The notes under the pieces: model-generated
Told to the model about the DNA's origin: nothing
Seen by the model: only the letters and a program-made list of their open reading frames with translations
Database searches by the model: none
In this document: positions 37,985 to 51,520 of the stretch, one piece after another
Numbering within the stretch: position 1 is the first letter of the stretch
Layout of the letters: every line of letters starts with the position of its first letter
Source: Acanthosoma haemorrhoidale
Lineage: Eukaryota > Arthropoda > Insecta > Hemiptera > Acanthosomatidae
Direction: 5' to 3'
Assembly (NCBI GenBank): GCA_930367205.1
Contig: OV884011.1
Span: forward strand, 119,533,866 to 119,597,865
DNA: 64,000 bases
Position numbers and translations under genes: made by a program

Positions 37985-38220
37985 CAAAAAAAGTCAAACA
38001 TCAAGCGTATCCAATACTTTCAATCAAAAGTCTTGAGAACAATAGTAAATACCCTTTGTTACGTCAGCAACAAAACGATCTTAATACACCCTACATTCTT
38101 AAACTCATCCCTTCTAAGCTCATGAAATTCCATAGTAACCTATCCAACCACCTTAATCCCCTAGCACTGTCATTACACTGCGCCACACGTCCCTATAATC
38201 CTCCTCGAGGACCTACCGAA
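37985..38220 (+). mobile_element. J1 retrotransposon C-terminal coding scrap
   Basis: The forward strand carries the J1 ORF2 C-terminal region in pieces: KSNIKRIQYFQSKVLRTIVN-like, then a frame reading YILKLIPSKLMKFHSNLSNH (38056-38280) and NPLALSLHCATRPYNPPRG. It matches 53700-53940 and the reverse complement of 20340-20590. It is broken by a small deletion near 38066. No 3' UTR follows, so both ends are truncated. Confidence 0.8.
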
Positions 38221-39073
38221 TACCAACACGGATTACATTTGTTGGCCGCAACAGTAATACAAAATTTTACTTCAATATAGTATAATCATAACTTTTATTT
38301 GATGAAGAAAATTAACTTAGCTATTAAATAATGTTCTAATAGAGTATTAAAATGGCTCTACCAGCCATTTAGTACTAAAAATAAGTAATAATATCGTTTT
38401 AAAAAGTTTAGATGTATTTTCTTTGAAGAATAAAATTAAAGCTTTAATTCATCTACCTTCACCTTATACGTAAACCATAGGATAAGCCTGACCATAAGAC
38501 TACTTAATTATCAAAATTGAACAAGTTTTATGGCATCTAGTATGTTGTGAGATTCTGGGCGGGTAGTCATAAACTTGTCCCTACTATTCCTTTTGAAAAT
38601 AAACAATGGCCAACACCTAATCGTGAGCTCTCCACAAATACAGAATTGAAATAAAACAGACGCAAACGCCGTCAAAATCAGAAAAAAAAGGCAAAAATAT
38701 TGAAGGCTTCATTATTCTTTATTAATTCTGTTTTAAGTTTTTATGATTTGACGATTGACTTGACATGAATTGATAAACCTCAAGTGCTGTTTGGATGCTT
38801 TTCAATATCCATTATACTTAAGCATTATGTAGTTTTTCCTCGCCTATTCCAGCACCTCCTTACCACTTAGACTGGCACTTGCTAACCGCCTTTATATTAT
38901 CTGTTTTATTATTATTAAGATAAAGATGTACATTATTTTATACAGAAGAATATTATGGACGATTTGTGAAAAATATTATGTACTCATCATTATAGCAAAT
39001 GTTATTGTTTTAATTACAACGATTATCACCTTTTAACAGTTCAGTCGATAAACCCTAAGCTGCAAACTTTTTA
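38221..39073. other. AT-rich non-coding DNA, no gene seen
   Basis: Unique-looking A/T-rich sequence leading into the minisatellite. No frame or motif worth reporting. Confidence 0.6.
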
Positions 39074-39495
39074 ACGTAGTAACCACTAAGTACGTAATGT
39101 AGTAACGTAGTAACCACTAAGTACGCAATGTAGTAACGTAGTAACCACTAAGTACGTAATGTAGTAACGTAGTAACCACTAAGTACGTAATGTAGTAATG
39201 TAGTAACGTAGTAACCACTAAGTACGTAATGTAGTAACGTAGTAACCACTAAGTACGTAATGTAGTAACGTAGTAACCACTAAGTAAGTAATGTAGTAAC
39301 GTAGTAACCACTAAGTACGTAATGTAGTAACGTAGTAACCACTAAGTACGTAATGTAGTAACGTAGTAACCACTAAGTACGTAATGTAGTAACGTAGTAA
39401 CCACTAAGTACGTAATGTAGTAACGTAGTAACCACTAAGTACGTAATGTAGTAACGTAGTAACCACTAAGTACGTAATGTAGTAACGTAGTAACC
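39074..39495. repeat. 31-bp minisatellite, 13 full copies plus a partial
   Basis: A head-to-tail array with a 31-bp unit beginning ACGTAGTAACCACTAAGTAC and ending GTAATGTAGTA. There are 13 full units and a final 11 bases. Units are identical except for three: unit 2 has a C for T (GTACGCAATG), unit 4 carries an extra 8 bases (ATGTAGTA, a local sub-repeat duplication), and unit 7 has GTAAGTAATG. Each unit itself contains the word GTAGTAAC or a variant more than once. Such high identity points to recent expansion or homogenisation. The unit is not a multiple of three and no frame stays open, so it is not coding. Confidence 0.97.
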
Positions 39496-40470
39496 GTGTT
39501 TATATATTTAATTTTCTCTCGTCTTTTTTTCTCTTAATTTAATTATGAAGTATACTTTATTTGTTATTTTATATCAAAACAAATTCTCGAATGATATTTT
39601 TTCATTATTATTTTATATTATTCGCCTGTGTGATGTATTTTTTATTATTTGTTGACCAAAGTAGTATTTATTTACTTGTGAACTGTTGTTATCCATAGGT
39701 GGCACAGCACCAAAATACATATTTTTTCTATTATATTACTTATGTTTTAATAAAGCCCCACACTAGAGGGCTACTTTACGCGGGGTAAATTTTGTTGAAA
39801 ACTAAAATTATTTTACTTACACTTAATAGCGAATTCGGATAATTGTTATATTCCGTTTAATTCATCTTTAATCTACCATTGAAGCATTAGATTTTTAATT
39901 AAATAAAGCAAATTATTTTATCTTTGTTTGTCAAATACATTTATTGAAGTGGAAATAAAGAGGTAAAATGACAATGTCAATTTGAGTCAAAGTGACTTGC
40001 GGCCCTTGGTCGGTACCGTTTACAAATATTCAATAATTCCTCTCCCTGATCAATGACATTCTGACCTCTGTTCGAATAGCTAGAATTGGTGTAAAAGTAA
40101 TCATAAATGGAGGCACGTATCGCCGAGTTGCTAATGGCTACATGCTTCAAAACCTATTTAAATAGTAATAATCTCTCCAGATGAACTGAAAATGGCCCTC
40201 GTTTAGCATCATACTGACCTCAACTAGTTACTAAGAATTTCAAAAACCCATTGGGCGAAGCATACAATTAAAACAGGTTGATGCAACACTTCGTAGCTCT
40301 TTCAGACGAAAACAGGTAGAATATAAATGATTAGCCCAAAGTTTATACCCGAGTGAAACCATTAATTAGGCCAGCGAGGTAGGCTGCCAGGTAGACGTAT
40401 AGATTCCCATGAAATAAATATTTATGCTCTGTTCTCTAAGGGCTAAATTATTTAACATTTATCAAAGATA
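39496..40470. other. AT-rich non-coding DNA, no gene seen
   Basis: No frame, repeat or motif was assigned. Confidence 0.6.
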
Positions 40471-40691
40471 GTCAGTTTAGTCCAGTCACGTATACTGTAT
40501 ATCATTATACTTGTTTATTCATTACATAATTTTTATAAAATCACAAACCATGTATGTCACAAACTGTATGTAGCGATGCTACAGAAAATACAAAAATAAT
40601 TTGTAAATAGATTCGCCTGAGGATCTATAATTATATATAATTATCTGTAAATTTAAAGGGTCTATGAAAGAAAAAAAAAAAAAAAAAAAAG
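40471..40691 (+). mobile_element. J2 retrotransposon 3' UTR
   Basis: A severely 5'-truncated J2 copy: 3' UTR only, from GTCAGTTTAGTCCAGTCACG to TTTAAAGGGTCTATGAAAG plus an A run of about 20. It is closely similar to 25735-25945. A small duplication-like change (ATGTATGTCACAAACTGTATG) distinguishes it. The long A run is consistent with a comparatively recent insertion. Confidence 0.85.
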
Positions 40692-41204
40692 GAAAAATAT
40701 TTATTAAATACATTATATGAAGATTAGATATGCACTAAAATTTGTTCATTTTGGAATCCGTATTTATCTTTTGCTGTGTCCTTTGAAATAAAACTTGAGA
40801 TACATTATTGCACTTATTTATCCTTAGCCCCTAAACTATTTAATGCCAAAAATATATAAAATAAACATTACTATATTAAATATGCTATCCATACAAAGAA
40901 AGAATAGCATTATATTTATAGATTCATACAGTTTTATTTGATTATTTTACATCATAGTACAAGCAAACCTTATATCTTATCCGCAGCATTGAACTAAAGC
41001 AAAAAGATAAAAATAACTTTATTCTAGGATGGCAGATAGCTATGAACACCAAAAAGTATGAACTGGCGAGAAGTACAAAACTTGAAAATCCAACTTCGTC
41101 ATCTGTCCGGTGGCCTAGGAAAGGAGGCTGTTTGCTGGCTACATGTGAGATTGGTGGAAAAAAAAAAGTGAAAGATAATGTATGAAGTATTATATACTGT
41201 ATGC
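40692..41204. other. AT-rich non-coding DNA, no gene seen
   Basis: The 94-codon reverse frame at 40942-41226 is hydrophobic, overlaps the mariner boundary and has no recognised domain. It is not called as a gene. Confidence 0.5.
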
Positions 41205-42445
41205 AGGGGCAGGGGGGGGGGGTCAAAAGTAATGCATGTGTCGTGCAAAAAAACTGTACTCAATATATAGTTAAATGTTTAGCAATATTCAAGATAATCC
41301 CTTTGGGCATCTACACATTTTTTCCAGCGATTTTTCCAGGCTTGATATATGCCCTCAACGGCAACGACAGGAACCTCCTTCACTTGGTCGTAGTGGTGGT
41401 TTTGATCACCTCAATGCCGTCAAAACGGCGTCCTTTGAAGAAGGATTATATCCTGGATTGAATTATTTTTAACCCAAGGAAAAAAGAGTAGTCTGCCGAA
41501 GCCAAGTCTGCAATGCAAGGGGACTGGAGCAGCGTTGCCAAGATCTGCTTCGCCAGGAGCTCACGGACGCGCAGAGGGGTATGGCTGGGGAGAATTGTCA
41601 TGATGAAGCACCCAGGTAGTGGCACGCGATTTCGCACGCGATGGCCCTTTGTATCAATCTCTCGAGAACAGCCACGTAGCAGTGAGCGTTAACAGTCTAC
41701 CTTAGAGGTACAAACTCCTTGTGGACCACACCCTTAGTGTCGAGAAAGGCATTGCTTTCACTTTTAACTTGCTCATTATTGCCTTGTAGTGGTTTGGGAA
41801 CACCCGAGTGCACTGTGACGCTTTGTCAGGGTTGTACTCAAATGGACATGTTTCGTCCCCGGTAATAACATTGTCTAAAAACTGCGGCTCGATTTGAACC
41901 CATTACAAAAGTTCATTCGTGACTTTAACTCGATTTGCTTTTGCTCACCTAAGAACCAGGTTGGCGCGTGTCTTTCGTATGTTGAGATCGTCGGTCAGGC
42001 TGGTGTTATTTGAAGGTTCAGTGTCAGTGTAATCATACTAACACTCGTTCGACGATCAGAGTTCACGATCATGCACGCGAGTCACATTTTCTTCGGTGTG
42101 GTTGGTTGAGAGCTGGGGTTGTCCGACACCTCTTCTCGGCCGTCTTCAATGTCTTCAACCGTCTTGAAACGTGCAAAGACGATAGAGCAGAGTCCCCGTA
42201 GGCTTGTATCAACTGATTGGTATCTCTATAACTTTTGCCGAGTTTCGCCGATACTTGAGCGCGTACCGTTGTTCGAGCGTTTGCTTCACGACGCGTGAGA
42301 CGAGTTTCACAAAATCACCGATGCTGACGCAACCACTGTTTGGCGCGTTTCCTTCCTCTCTAGCTCCCCCCCCCCTCTAGACTGAGCGCGCAGCAATGTA
42401 CAGTCGCATCACAATAAAATCGCATTGCTTTATGAACAAACCCCG
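41205..42445 (-). mobile_element. Second mariner-type transposon, reverse strand, inactive
   Basis: About 1240 bp. The right end, read on the reverse strand, begins CGGGGTTTGTTCATAAAG next to a TA (42446-42447). The left end has a G run followed by GTCAAAAGTAATGC, an imperfect inverted match. The reverse-strand transposase shows ITGDETC (D at 41855-41857), LHHDN (D at 41597-41599) and a third Asp at 41491-41493 in a degenerate context (ADLASADY where families usually have PDLAPxDF). Spacing is DD34D once a one-base frameshift is allowed for. Upstream, FDTKGVVHKEFVP is readable; downstream, GRRFDGIEVIK then WKNRWKKCVDAQRDYLE. Multiple stops and shifts mean it is dead. Its ends and protein differ from the element at 21815, so it is a separate subfamily. 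Confidence 0.9.
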
Positions 42446-43602
42446 TATTATAATTATTATATCTGTTTATAAATATTAATTATAACGTTTTTAGGTTACG
42501 TGCATGGTGGACATAGTTTATGCACTGTAGTTTAATGGAGAATATATCAGGGGTGTAATATTTCGTTTTAAGCACCGTAAAATAATATTAAAAATTGAAA
42601 TAATTAAACAATCGCAGTAGTAAAACAAAGAAAGTGATCGTATAACCAACCCATAAGGTTAGCATGCTCTGAAACAAACAAACTAAAATGTTTGGATTTT
42701 AATCATATGTTTAGTATTTGTATGAAGATCTGTCCCGTACCGCTGTATAGTTTATGTATTATAAGTTGGATGATTTTACAAGTTTTCCGTGTTTGCTTAA
42801 AATTTTAAATATAATAAGAAAATGGTAGAGTTACATACATAAATATATATGCAGTATCAGTTTTTCTAATTATTAACCTTTTTTGTAATAGTGTGTTTGT
42901 GTATGTAATACGTAACTCTTATATTTTAGTAGTGCCCCGCAACTAACTTTCGATTTCTTTTTCTTCATATATCATTAGTGCATTAGGATATTTATTCATT
43001 GAATATCGTACTGCTATATATCGTAATAGTTGAATATCGTAAATATAATGAATCTTATGATTTATAATTAAGCATAAGGGTTCTGATACAACCACCCCTG
43101 TTAATTAGTTGACTGTCCTTGCAGTCCAGTTCCTGCCCTCAATTCTATGGATTTGGCACACCAGCTACCCTTTAATTATAAATTAAAAAACTTCAATGTG
43201 TTGGTTTACCTTGGTGAGGGTACTGCTTCCGCACCTAAAGAATTAAAATAAACGTAGACCAAAATAGCATAGCCGTAACGAAATAACATTAAAAGGGAAA
43301 AACAAGTTCTAAATTAAGTTTCGCGGGGAAACGACACAAAAGAGCTCTACGTCGGGGGTTGAGAGACAATGCTACTGAAAAGTCACGTCACAGTGAGGTT
43401 ACAATAGCTTATTACAGTTAAGTACTTATCATTGACACTGAAGACATTGTGTTACTTAGTTGTGGCTAAGTAAATGTGAAATGTCAGGTGACATTAGCAA
43501 TATGCATGTGTAATGTTTTATATGCATATGTATAAAACTTCAATCTCTGCTTAAAAAAAAAATCATTTGTATAGTAGTAATTGTTTTTCAGGGTGTATTT
43601 AA
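42446..43602. other. AT-rich non-coding DNA, no gene seen
   Basis: No gene was found. Nothing recognisable except A/T-rich unique sequence. Confidence 0.6.
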
Positions 43603-43810
43603 TTTTTTTTTTTTTTTTTTTTTTTCCCCTTAGCTCTCAAACTTATAAAATAGGATGTGGGAAAAATAAAGGAAAATTATTTTGGGCTAATGAGTGCCTT
43701 TCACTAAGGGGAGTCCCCCATTTGAAGGGTGTATGAGAAGGATATAGGGTGTGGAATGCCTAAAGGAGGCGGGTGGAATCAGGAAGGTAGTGAGAGTCTA
43801 CCGAGGGTGG
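43603..43810 (-). mobile_element. Family P poly(A)-tailed retroelement, reverse strand
   Basis: A T run of 23 at 43603-43625 is the poly(A) tail on the reverse strand. The body, from CCCCTTAGCTCTCAAACTT to GAGAGTCTACCGAGGGTGG, is near-identical to 29690-29875. The similarity stops at about 43810, which marks the 5' truncation point. No intact frame. Confidence 0.8.
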
Positions 43811-46800
43811 ATATCTCCTAATAAAGATTATTAAATTACATAATGATATACTTTTCGCGAGGATATGTAACGTGGAACCTTTATTTCAAAGAATTCCTGA
43901 ATGAAAGAGTTAACCTTGAAGAAAGCAGAAGAAAACATGAAAAGAAAAAAAAACACCAAGAGGAAAATTATGAAAAAATAATAAAATATCTACGAATAGA
44001 GTGATTCGGTGTAAATCACTGATACACAAGAGAAAAAATGTTGGCATGCCTAAAAATCGTTAAGAGTACTTATCAGAGAAGAAAAGAGAAGTTCTTAATT
44101 CCACGACTGAAAAGGAGGTAAAGGAAAATAGAGGAACAGGTTGAGGAAGAAAAATAGTTGGAGATAGTCGATGATATTCCTTATCGGTCGAGCGACACCT
44201 CGTGATTGCAATTGAAAAAAACATACACCGAATGCCAAGGAGTTTTATAGTTCCAACATCCAGTGAAGTGAGATGGTTTCCATGGAGGCACAGACGAAGA
44301 TGTTGAAGTGAGAAATTCGCTATGATCGAAAACTAGCGATTTCCACATTCAAAAATAAATCGAATGATATATTAATGAAACAACAGTTAGAAATATAGCA
44401 TACATTTAAATAGTAGTATTTGTTTTTCAGGTTACCAATAGTACTTAATACCACTTAATATAAATAGAAAAATATTAAATTATACAATCTACTAATTAGC
44501 TTTTGTTCTTAAAGCATTGAATAGTATAGACATCGGGAAGATTTCTAATAATTTGAATTTGAAAAAAAGGACTGTTATAGGAAAAAATGAGCGTTATATG
44601 TATAATAACGAGGTACAATACCGCAAAAATTACAGACAGTCAATCTCAAAATTATAATATGGTAATGTTCTATTTTGGGTGAGTATGTAGTTCTCCAGAG
44701 TGGTTCTACGGGATAAAGAGTAAATATGGCTAAAATCACCCGTCATTTGGAATAATGGCTGATGATAAAAACAGAAAAGTGGTCAGCAATAAAGAGCGGA
44801 ATGGAAAGGGGGGGGGGGTTGGATGGCCCCAATGTTTGTCCCTAGAGATGTTCGGGGAGCAGCGGGGGTCCCTGAGTAGGCGAAACTCTTTACACAGCTT
44901 ACCTTCTCTCATCCAGCTTAGAGTAATTGTATCAGGCTCTTTGATCCCATTCCGTCGTTATATACAATTCTAAACTAGATCGATACCGGTTTGAGGTTTT
45001 TATTTTTTATGGTGTCTTTATCGCTTTTGACTGTGAATTCGTTAGGCAACCTTATCATAAACAATTCTCCGAAACATAAATGCACAAAAAAAAAATTAAA
45101 TTTTTTTCATAATATTTAGTAGTCCTAACAGATACATTATTCTACTAGTCTAAAATTAAGACACATCAATTGCCAACATTATCTCAATTTATCGTTATTT
45201 ATGAAATACATCCGAGTAAACGATTTGCCTACAATAATAAAATAATTATAATATTATACAAGTAACCATTCCCACATGAACCACATCATTTTTATATACT
45301 TTTACAAGTCGCCATTTTGAGGATGAAGATGAATTAATGATTTTATTTTTCAAAGTATGGAAGGAATTTGAATGTGTGAATCTATGACAACTTGGACACG
45401 GTTCTCTTAGACATTACTTCCTTGGATCATATTTTGATCTTAACTATTGATATTGACTACTAACTCTCACAACCCCTACTATATTTGCAGTATCCTACAG
45501 TTTAAATCCTCAGTTTGATCCATAAGATCAGTGTCTTTCTAAAATTCACACACGCTCCCACAGAACTGCAGCGTTTGGCCGCTTCTTTCTTTCTTAAGAT
45601 ATCACACTCTGAAGTTATCTTCCTCTTAATGTTCCCCATGCTTCATCCTTACATACTTCAAACTACTTCTATTCAAACACCTTCTTATCACTCAGATTGC
45701 TAATATATTATCATTACTACTACAATTATCTAATTTTTAGCATGTATTATTTTGTTTTACTTCGTATTTTTTATATTTCTTCACTTCTGTAAGTCTTCTT
45801 CCAACTGTTTCTACACATATTGCTAATCCCCGAGTTCTACCCAGTTGTAGAAATTGAGCATTCTCAGTTACAGTTGAAAACCGATTCCGAAGCGTGTGTG
45901 GTACAAGCGGGTCATCTTTGGCTCGGTCACTCGCGGCCGACCTGATCTAAATCTGTAATTGTACAAACCTGTCTCACGGCAACGTGTAGGTATTTGCTTT
46001 CCGAACAGTAGTTTCAGGTAGACTACTAAACTGTTAGGGTTCACTCGTTTTCCTTTTTTACTGAAACAACCAGCTTAACCGTCGAAACCATCATTTTTTG
46101 AATTAAAATTAAAAAAAAACATTTCTTAGTTACACAAGAAATCACAATAGAGAACGAAGATAAATGGTAGTAAAAGTTTTAGTTGTTATTATTATTATTG
46201 TTCACCCAATATGAAGGGTTAAATAAGGCCCTTTATATAAAAGAAAACAAGTTATTTCCCTTAATAAATTAGTTTTGGATATACTTTTTATTGAAGAATA
46301 AACCTTTTATCTGCGCTTTTATATCGAATTTTTTTTTTTATGGGGCAGTGTATTTATTTTCTGAAATTCTTGTAAGTATTTTCTTATTTCAGGTATACTC
46401 TGTATTTATTTTTGATGGAAGGTCACTGGTGGTTTTGAGAAATAAAAAAAAAATGAGTAAATGGCTATAATATTGGACAGTAAAAACCTATTGAAATCGG
46501 ATGGAATTCAGTTTAGTAAGTCATTTCATTTCTATAGTAGTTTCCCAAAATTTCATTGTTTAGAATATTTTTAAAAGTATTGTGCCTTCAACCATCGAGA
46601 AAGACCCGTAACATCTCAAATATTCAATAGTAATGATTTGAGAAAATTAAAAGTTGATCGATATTAACCAGTATTTACTCCTGTATATCTTAACCATATA
46701 TATATATATATATTCACATTTTTTAAGACGCAGCGTTTTATTTGGACTATAAGTGCTTTAGGAGTAAGACCGAGTGTGAGGTGTTACAAGTTGTGTACTG

Positions 46801-46914
46801 AGGGCTGGCCTTCTCTCCCTAGTACGATTAGGAGAGTGGCCATAATATCACCTAAATCGTCCTCAAGTCGGACTTCATAGTTTACGAAGAGGTATGCGTA
46901 AATTGGAAGGGGGT
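43811..46914. other. AT-rich non-coding DNA, no gene seen
   Basis: Small frames at 44755-44973 and 45515-45703 have no motif. The first overlaps a G run near 44809 in a GC-richer block. About 45840-46030 is GC-richer and could be a regulatory block. A TA tract lies at about 46695-46712. Confidence 0.5.
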
Positions 46915-47155
46915 GGGGGAGTTAAGGTCCGGGCAGCATCAGTATCCAACCTTAATCCCCGAACTTCGGGGTGTAAACATCCCGAATGTATATATACAGG
47001 ATTATGGGCATGAAATAAACAGTCTTGTTCTAACTTTCATGCGTGTTGTTTCTTTGTACCTTTTTTCCTTTTTTTTTTTAATTCAAAAGCCATCAAACGT
47101 TAACTTAGAAATTTTTACTGTATATACATATATTTATGAATATAGGGGACTGTAA
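46915..47155 (+). repeat. Repeat C, forward copy
   Basis: This matches the reverse complement of 54764-54982. Shared words on the forward strand include GTTAAGG-C-GGGCA, GGGTGTAAACATCCCGA (GGATGTAAACATTCCGA in the partner), TGTAT, GGATTA, a polyadenylation-like AATAAA followed by CAGTCTT, and AACGTTAACTTA. Two copies in opposite orientations at separate places make this a dispersed repeat. The size and the internal AATAAA would suit a solo LTR or a small non-autonomous element. Ends are not certain. Confidence 0.65.
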
Positions 47156-50100
47156 ATATGTATAAGACTTCTTTGAGATTTTTCAATTCATTCTTGATAT
47201 ATTTATTTATTTTTTCTTTCCCAGTAGCTATAACTAACATTTTAATGTTACATTGGTACAATACCATGTTGTTAACTGTTTTTTCGTGGTAACATTAGTT
47301 GTTTATTGTTATTATTATGCAGATTCATAAGGGGTGAAGGGATTCTGCCCAACAAGAAAATTCGCTAATAAATGAATAAAATAAATTCAGAGTCATCCAT
47401 TGTGTTGTTCAATATAGTGATTAAACTTAAAAGATGCAGGCCAAATACAGTTGTCCCGTACCTGAATGAAAGTAGAACCTTTATTTCGGGTTCGCTAAAT
47501 AACATAACAAGTGCACGATCTCACTGTTCTTAAACAGTCAGTAAAATATCTAACATCGCGTTTGCTTATTAGAGAGACAAGGTAAAACATGTAGAGTAAC
47601 CGTGATATCGATCAGACAAAGGCTGCCATTGAATGTTACATACCTCGCTTCTGTTGACTGTGACATCACTTATTGCAGGGACGAAGTGGGGAGTGGTTCG
47701 AAAATACACATCGTCACCTCAACGTCAGTGCGGCCCGGCCGATGTTTCGTCATGTTCATTTAACATGGATGCCTTTGCTTTTAAATAAGGGTTCTGATGC
47801 AATGTTTAATAAACTTTACCGGTCAAACGGTCGTTGGAACTGCCGGCCAAACCCCATCATCTCTTATTAATTGTCTCGATTCCATACTTTTCGTAACGTA
47901 ATGTCTGACATAACGTCAGACTGTTACAGTATGTACATTTTTATGTTCCCCCACCCACTATTCCATAGCATTATTTTGTTTTCTAATAGATGTTATATTG
48001 AAGGATATTCAAATATATAAAAAATTAAATCCAATATTAATAAATACTACAAAAGATAAATTAATTAACACCGTCACTTAATATTTCATGGCTAGGGAAC
48101 CTTCATAATATCTCATCTTACATATCATGGAAGTTAGCTCTAGTATTATTTGGGAACTAGTTGTATTTGGTAGTTATTAAGTGATTAACAACTAATACTG
48201 TTAATAAATCGTAACTGACTGCCATCAAATATTGCTTTGTAAATAAATTTAAACATCTGAATTTTATTGTATCTACATAGTTACTTAATTGTAACACCGT
48301 TTTACAAATGTTTAAAGTTCACTTTATTTTTTATATTTTCGGTTATGTGAATGAATAAAAGTTTACTTGTTCTGTTATTTTCTCCGTTTTCAATAGCTTT
48401 GGGTGAGTTCCAAGACAGGCATTAAATTAATAAACTACAATTTCCATAAGGGCAGAGGCAATATAATAAGCATTGGCAAAAAAAGTAGCTTTTCATGATA
48501 TGTATATAACTTTGACACAGCTGTATAACAAAATAAATGACCTGACATTAACATTGGAACTGTGTAAACTAGGAATCACACATTCTTCCCTTATGTCTCA
48601 AATACTACATGACGTACACAAAAATGTAGTCTTAGCTTCTAGACAAACAATTTTTTTAGTGAACAGTGAATGCTTTGACATACTACTTATACCATTTATA
48701 CAATCAATCAAGTCCTTGTGTGTGATGATTGGTCGAGAGAAGTAAATCGGCCTTATGCGACCTTATGCGATCAGGGTTAATGTCATTTTACCTTCATTTC
48801 CTTTGTGCGTGATTATGCTACATGTAAGTTGCCCACTCGTTGCGACCGATAACCGATATCAAGGAAGCAATTGTAAATAATACGATTCGGGATTAATATA
48901 ATAAGCAGAATTAATTAGAAATGAGCTATGAACAGTTTTGGCAGTGAAATGAGAAGAATGGTTAAATGTGGAGGAAAAAATGTGTTATTTTTTTAAAGAT
49001 TTTAAGAATCTTTGCCTCCACGGAAGGGTGGCAATGTTAATTATTTCAGATTGCCTGTAACAGTGAAATATGAATAACAACTATTATAAATGCAACATTG
49101 TATTAATTTGATCAAAGATAAGGTTTCTTATCTCACCGTGAGAAATGGGCAAACAAATCCACGTGTTGTTAAATATGTTAAGGGCTCGACGTGACTAGAT
49201 AGAGCTCAATCGGAATTATTAATGTACTCATTAGCTCACTCCTTGTACTGCTAACGATCTATAACCTCATAAAACATACAAAAGCACTATTTTAAGAAAA
49301 GAACTGTATTTCAAATTTGTTTATTTATTGTCTAGGTCTTTTTATAATCTGGACACGGAGGTAACACGACCAAATATACAAAGATGGTCTTTTCAATCAT
49401 GAAGCGGAGAGAGAATGTAAATAATATTCCTGATTTTGATGTTTCTTTTATGTTTAATTTTGTTATCGCATCTAGTTACTACAATTTATTTGGTGGAGTA
49501 TACACATATGTCCTTGTTTTTCTGGGAGGTGATGTTAAGCCAGTGGCAGAAGAGCCCTGGGTATACAGGAATTCCTAAAGTCAATTAGAATTAGAAATAC
49601 TCCTAATATCTCAACTTATAGAAGAGCTCACGGTGGGATACAGTTATTGTCTGGAACTTACTTTAGGGGTAGCCTCCCTTCACATCCAAATCGAACAGAG
49701 GCGAAATTCAAGAATGTTCCAAGATCTTTAAATTTTTTGGTAATTATTACTTTTATTTATACCTTTATTTTCATATTTTAATTCTTCTATAAAATTCGCT
49801 TAAAATATTGACAAATGGTGTTACATATACCGATTGATCCAACCACGTTCAAATTGAACTGACACCGCTAATAACTTTGCCCACTTATTCAGCCACCCAG
49901 TTTTTTGTCATTGATAAAATGAAGCGTATTCTATGTTCATGTAAGCTGGAAACCATTTCTTACATCCATAGAAAAACCTTCTGTTGTCATAGAAGGCTTT
50001 AGAGACTTCCAAAACGGCCATCACATCTACAAACATGAAGGCTATTGCACAAGGGGATACTCGAGGAGGCCTGAGGTTCTTTACAGTCCACCTCTTGGGG

Positions 50101-51473
50101 ACCCATACATATGTTCACCCTTCACTTATGCATGCTGAATGTTACATCGTCCCTGTTACAGCCTCACTCAACATGACATGCGCATAAAATGATCACTTGT
50201 GCTGTATCGTCCAATGCGGATCAATTTTCGCTGAGTAGCCTTTAGATAGATGTCAAAAGTTAACACTGAATGAACTGTTCTTGAACATGAAGGATGAAGA
50301 TTTGCTTTGAAACAGGTACTAGGAATCTTTTTCTCAATTTCCTTTAAGCATTCAAAAATATTATATTAACTTTTATACACCAATGCCTACGTCATCTGAA
50401 ACCTGAAGGATGAAGAATTAATTCATAATTATTGCGAAAGCAACTATTTCCCCAATCATTCTCCTATCCGTTTCAAAAGAGCGCAAAAAAATTAAAACTT
50501 AGCTAAAAAAAAAATCTCGATCTGAACACATTCTAGGTTTCTATCTGACTTTATTTACTAAACCGTTATAAAAATAGAACTATCTATCTAAAATGGTAAG
50601 CTGATTGTACAAAACTAATATGTGTAAGAAAATCCTTAATGAGGCTAATTTATACTTACAAAGTGGGAAGTTATTAAAAAAAAGTCGATATGTTCTGCTA
50701 TTTTTTTTAATTTATGAAATATCTTATCTCTATAGATTATCTCTGAACTTGCTTTGTTTTATTTATTTAGAAAAAATATTTTATGCAATAATAGAGTATA
50801 ATCTATCTATCTATCTAACATATTAATTCTCTAGAGGTGTTTTAGAAACTGCAAAAAAATGGAAAAAGAAAAATTTAATTTGTTTGTTTAGTTTATATCT
50901 AAGTAACTTGCCCTTCACGTAAGTTGCTGTATAATTAGATGTAAGCAATTATGATTTGAATCAAAAGAGGTGTATGTAAAGGCGAGTCTTTTCCAAATCA
51001 ACTGCTCGTTTCAAGATTAAAAGCGGGACGTGGCACGAAACTGCAGTCTCGATTGTCGCATGCTCATCCTCTTAAAAGCAGTTGACTTCGAAAGAGAGTC
51101 TGTATCTAGAATCAAAATCATGTCGTATAAACACAATGTAGCACTAGTAGACATGGTGGAAACTTCACTCATATACTGCTTATTGTTGAAGCCAAAGAGA
51201 GAGGCTCTACTTTGATTGAGGTATGGAGCCAACTTCTTTCTTCTGGATGACTGTCTGTCAGTCTTCCTACATGTACGTTCTTCGTTAGCAGTAATGAAAT
51301 AGATAGATTCGATTTAAAAGATATATTAAACAATATCTCAAATTCTCAAGTTCGTTTTGTTTTGGTTAAAATGTGAGTATACGAGTATGTGTTGATTCAT
51401 AAAGGTATTGATGATTTTCTGTATTAATATAGTAGCGCTTAGATATTGATTGATATGTTGTATTGGGAGGTTT
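47156..51473. other. AT-rich non-coding DNA, no gene seen
   Basis: No gene was found. About 47640-47860 is GC-richer with a 65-codon frame that is not recognised. Frames at 48473-48745, 49384-49578, 50605-50826 and 51017-51232 are short and lack motifs. A CTAT microsatellite lies at about 50802-50817. Confidence 0.5.
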
Positions 51474-51520
51474 CTGGTCTGTTTGTAAATACTGTATGAA
51501 TGAGCAAGTGAATGAATGAT
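51474..51520 (+). repeat. J1 3' UTR scrap
   Basis: About 45 bases (CTGTTTGTAAATACTGTATG, then AATGAGCAAGTGAATGAATG) match the J1 3' UTR at 54128-54172 almost perfectly. The similarity then stops. It is either a tiny fragment or a chance remnant of a larger deleted copy. Confidence 0.55.

Noticed and set aside
39074..39495. CRISPR-like array
   Set aside because: The units are directly head to tail with no unique spacers, so this is a minisatellite in eukaryotic DNA.
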